Source: Candidatus Thiodiazotropha sp. (ex Epidulcina cf. delphinae) | Lineage (GTDB): Bacteria; Pseudomonadota; Gammaproteobacteria; Chromatiales; Chromatiaceae | DNA: 64,000 nt | Reading direction: 5' to 3' | Assembly: GCA_025656455.1 (NCBI GenBank) | Contig: JAHXHS010000014.1 | Coordinates: forward strand, 1-64,000 | Shown here: piece by piece, positions 62,423 through 64,000 of the stretch | How positions within the stretch are numbered: the first letter of the stretch is position 1 | How the letters are laid out: each line of letters begins with the position of its first letter | Made by a program: the position numbers and the translations under genes | Notes under the pieces: model-generated | Database searches by the model: none | The model's input: the letters and a program-made list of their open reading frames with translations, nothing else | Told to the model about the DNA's origin: nothing

Positions 62423-64000
62423 ATGAAACTGCATAAAATCTCCGATCTGGCGAGCGGTGACAGCGCCGACTCGACCCCGCCCCTCAACTCCTGCGGCGGT
62501 CAGGCCATAACCCGCCGCGACTTTCTGCGCAACTCCAGCCTGATGGCAGGGGGCGCTGCGTTGGTGACCGGTTTTGTCCCCGGCATGATCAAGAAGGCCG
62601 GGGCCGCGACGGCGCAGAACACGGGTCAGGTTGCATTGAAAAAGACCATCTGCACCCACTGTTCGGTCGGCTGCGGCATCATCGCCGAAGTGGAAAACGG
62701 TGTTTGGACCGGTCAGGAGCCCGCTTTCGACCACCCCTTCAACCTGGGCGCCCACTGCGCCAAGGGCGCTTCGGTGCGGGAGCACGGTCACGGTGAGCGG
62801 CGTTTGAAATACCCCACCAAGCTGGTCAACGGCAAGTGGAAGCGCATCTCCTGGGAACAGGCGATCAACGAGGTCGGCGACAAGATGCTGGAGATCCGTG
62901 AGCAGTCCGGTCCCGATTCGGTCTACTGGCTGGGGTCCGCCAAACACAATAACGAACAGGCCTACCTGTTCCGCAAATTCGCCGCCTTCTGGGGCACCAA
63001 CAACGTCGATCATCAGGCGCGTATCTGTCACTCCACCACGGTCGCCGGGGTTGCCAATACCTGGGGTTACGGCGCCATGACCAACTCCTATAACGATATC
63101 CACAATTCGAAGGCGATTCTGATCATCGGCGGCAATCCGGCCGAGGCCCATCCGGTCTCGCTGCAGCATGTGTTCAAGGCCAAGGAGCAGAACAATGCCC
63201 AGTTGATCGTTATCGATCCCCGCTTTACCCGCACCGCGGCCCACGCCGATCTCTATCTGCGTCTGCGTCCCGGCACGGATGTGCCGCTGATCTGGGGGAT
63301 GCTCTGGCACATCTTCAACAACGGCTGGGAGGACAAGGCGTTTATCCGTCAGCGCGTGTATGGCCTGGAGGAGGTCAAGAAAGAGATTGCCAAATGGACC
63401 CCGGACGAGGTGGAGCGAGTCGCCGGGGTGCCGGAAAATCAGGTCTATGCCGCCGCCAAGACCATGGCCGACAATCGGCCGGGCACCTTCATCTGGTGCA
63501 TGGGCGGCACCCAGCACACCATCGGCAACAACAACACCCGCGCCTACTGCATCTTCCAGTTGGCCCTGGGCAACATGGGCACCGCCGGGGGCGGCACCAA
63601 TATCTTCCGCGGCCACGACAATGTGCAGGGCGCCACCGACTTCGGGGTGCTCTCCCATACCCTGCCGGGGTATTACGGCTTGTCGAAAGGCGCCTGGGGC
63701 CATTGGGCCAAGGTGTGGGATGTGGATTACGACTGGCTTGCCGGCCGCTTCGATCAAGCCAGTTATGAAAAGGCCAAAGGCAAGGATGCGATGGTGATGA
63801 ATACCAAAGGTATTCCTGTTTCCCGTTGGATCGACGGGGTATTGGAGGAGAAGGCCAATATCGCCCAGAAGGACAATGTGCGGGCGATGGTGCTGTGGGG
63901 GCATGCGCCCAACAGCCAGACCCGTGGGCCGGAGATGAAGAAGGCGATGGAGAAGCTGGACATGATGGTGATCATCGATCCCTATCCGACCGTCTCGGCG
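62423..64000 (+). CDS. fdhA: Formate dehydrogenase catalytic subunit (partial)
   Basis: The first 526 codons are in the window; the gene continues past the right edge. ATG 62423 has GAGGA seven bases upstream. A Tat signal (ITRRDFLRNSSLM, about 33-45) directs export with bound cofactor. Next comes the [4Fe-4S] site CTHCSVGC with a fourth Cys in GAHCAKG, then the Mo/W-bis-MGD domains. The catalytic position is cysteine C202 (TGT) followed by His in RICHSTTVAG, so this is the Cys form, not selenocysteine. IIGGNPAEAHP and VIDPRFTRTA match cofactor-binding segments of FDH-N/FDH-O-type enzymes. It oxidises formate (or reduces CO2) at the periplasmic side; partner Fe-S and cytochrome subunits should follow. 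Confidence 0.95.
   Translation, partial: MKLHKISDLASGDSADSTPPLNSCGGQAITRRDFLRNSSLMAGGAALVTGFVPGMIKKAGAATAQNTGQVALKKTICTHCSVGCGIIAEVENGVWTGQEPAFDHPFNLGAHCAKGASVREHGHGERRLKYPTKLVNGKWKRISWEQAINEVGDKMLEIREQSGPDSVYWLGSAKHNNEQAYLFRKFAAFWGTNNVDHQARICHSTTVAGVANTWGYGAMTNSYNDIHNSKAILIIGGNPAEAHPVSLQHVFKAKEQNNAQLIVIDPRFTRTAAHADLYLRLRPGTDVPLIWGMLWHIFNNGWEDKAFIRQRVYGLEEVKKEIAKWTPDEVERVAGVPENQVYAAAKTMADNRPGTFIWCMGGTQHTIGNNNTRAYCIFQLALGNMGTAGGGTNIFRGHDNVQGATDFGVLSHTLPGYYGLSKGAWGHWAKVWDVDYDWLAGRFDQASYEKAKGKDAMVMNTKGIPVSRWIDGVLEEKANIAQKDNVRAMVLWGHAPNSQTRGPEMKKAMEKLDMMVIIDPYPTVSA

Noticed and set aside
62390..63904. 504-residue minus-strand open frame
   Set aside because: It is the antisense shadow of fdhA with GC-rich third-position bias and no domain resemblance.
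62423..64000. Selenocysteine formate dehydrogenase
   Set aside because: The catalytic codon at 63026-63028 is TGT (Cys) and no in-frame TGA is present.

Overview
The window looks like a chromosomal segment of a gammaproteobacterium. Its GC content is moderate to high. It carries a Tat-exported formate dehydrogenase with molybdenum/tungsten cofactor genes, a large multihaem cytochrome c, soluble transhydrogenase SthA and many phosphorelay proteins. Dispersed palindromic repeats are very dense. This combination would suit sulfur-oxidising Chromatiales-like or Sedimenticola/Thiodiazotropha-like bacteria. That assignment is inference from gene content; no database search was possible.

Layout. 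0.4-3.8 kb: two-gene signalling operon (receiver-GAF-PAS-kinase, then receiver-HDOD). 3.8-8.2 kb: accessory zone with an IS3 remnant, a lipoprotein, a damaged HigB/HigA pair, a ribbon-helix-helix gene pair and three copies of a hairpin-bearing repeat that cut into small genes. 8.2-11.6 kb: tightly overlapping minus-strand operon TetR - ABC1 kinase - membrane protein - alpha/beta hydrolase. 11.8-12.9 kb: phage-type divergent Cro/CI-like pair with operators. 13-14.4 kb: sthA. 15.1-20.5 kb: five overlapping genes joining a corrinoid protein, a UroD/MtaA-fold protein and DUF1638 to two histidine kinases. 20.5-21.4 kb: tandem repeat containing duplicated 3' ends of moeA. 21.4-26.1 kb: tupA-tupB-tupC-mobA-mobB-moeA (tungstate uptake and pterin cofactor). 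26.7-30.4 kb: sigma-54 activator and its sensor kinase. 30.5-37 kb: MESH1-like hydrolase, GNAT, secreted protein, an unrecognised two-gene unit, an orphan antitoxin and repeats. 37.3-38.8 kb: octahaem cytochrome c. 38.9-41 kb: MITE-like element, truncated protease gene and a REP-type Y1 transposase. 41.1-43.4 kb: integron-type gene cassettes with attC-like sites but no integrase. 43.5-47.8 kb: IS21 remnant and an internally duplicated beta-propeller lipoprotein gene. 48.4-53.4 kb: truncated binding protein - hybrid kinase - diguanylate cyclase. 54.5-64 kb: formate dehydrogenase biogenesis, in two divergent groups (moaA-fdhD-regulator on minus; DUF3305-DUF3306-FeS protein, then torD - Tat peptide - fdhA on plus). 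fdhA runs off the right edge.

How the parts fit. The tup/mob/moe operon would supply W/Mo and finished cofactor; fdhD, torD and the small Tat protein would mature the FdhA subunit; the DUF3305/3306/FeS genes are typical companions. Sequences matching sigma-54 (-24/-12) promoters lie upstream of tupA, the DUF3305 operon and torD, and a GCGGGACA/TGTCCCAC repeat sits about 90-150 bases upstream of the second. The NtrC-family regulator and kinase next to tupA are the natural candidates to control all three.

The most unusual candidates are the corrinoid/UroD-like/DUF1638/two-kinase operon, whose UroD-like member lacks the two zinc-ligand cysteines of MtaA-type methyltransferases; the integrase-less cassette array; and the unrecognised gene pair at 32.6-34.9 kb. 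No tRNA, rRNA or CRISPR array was seen.
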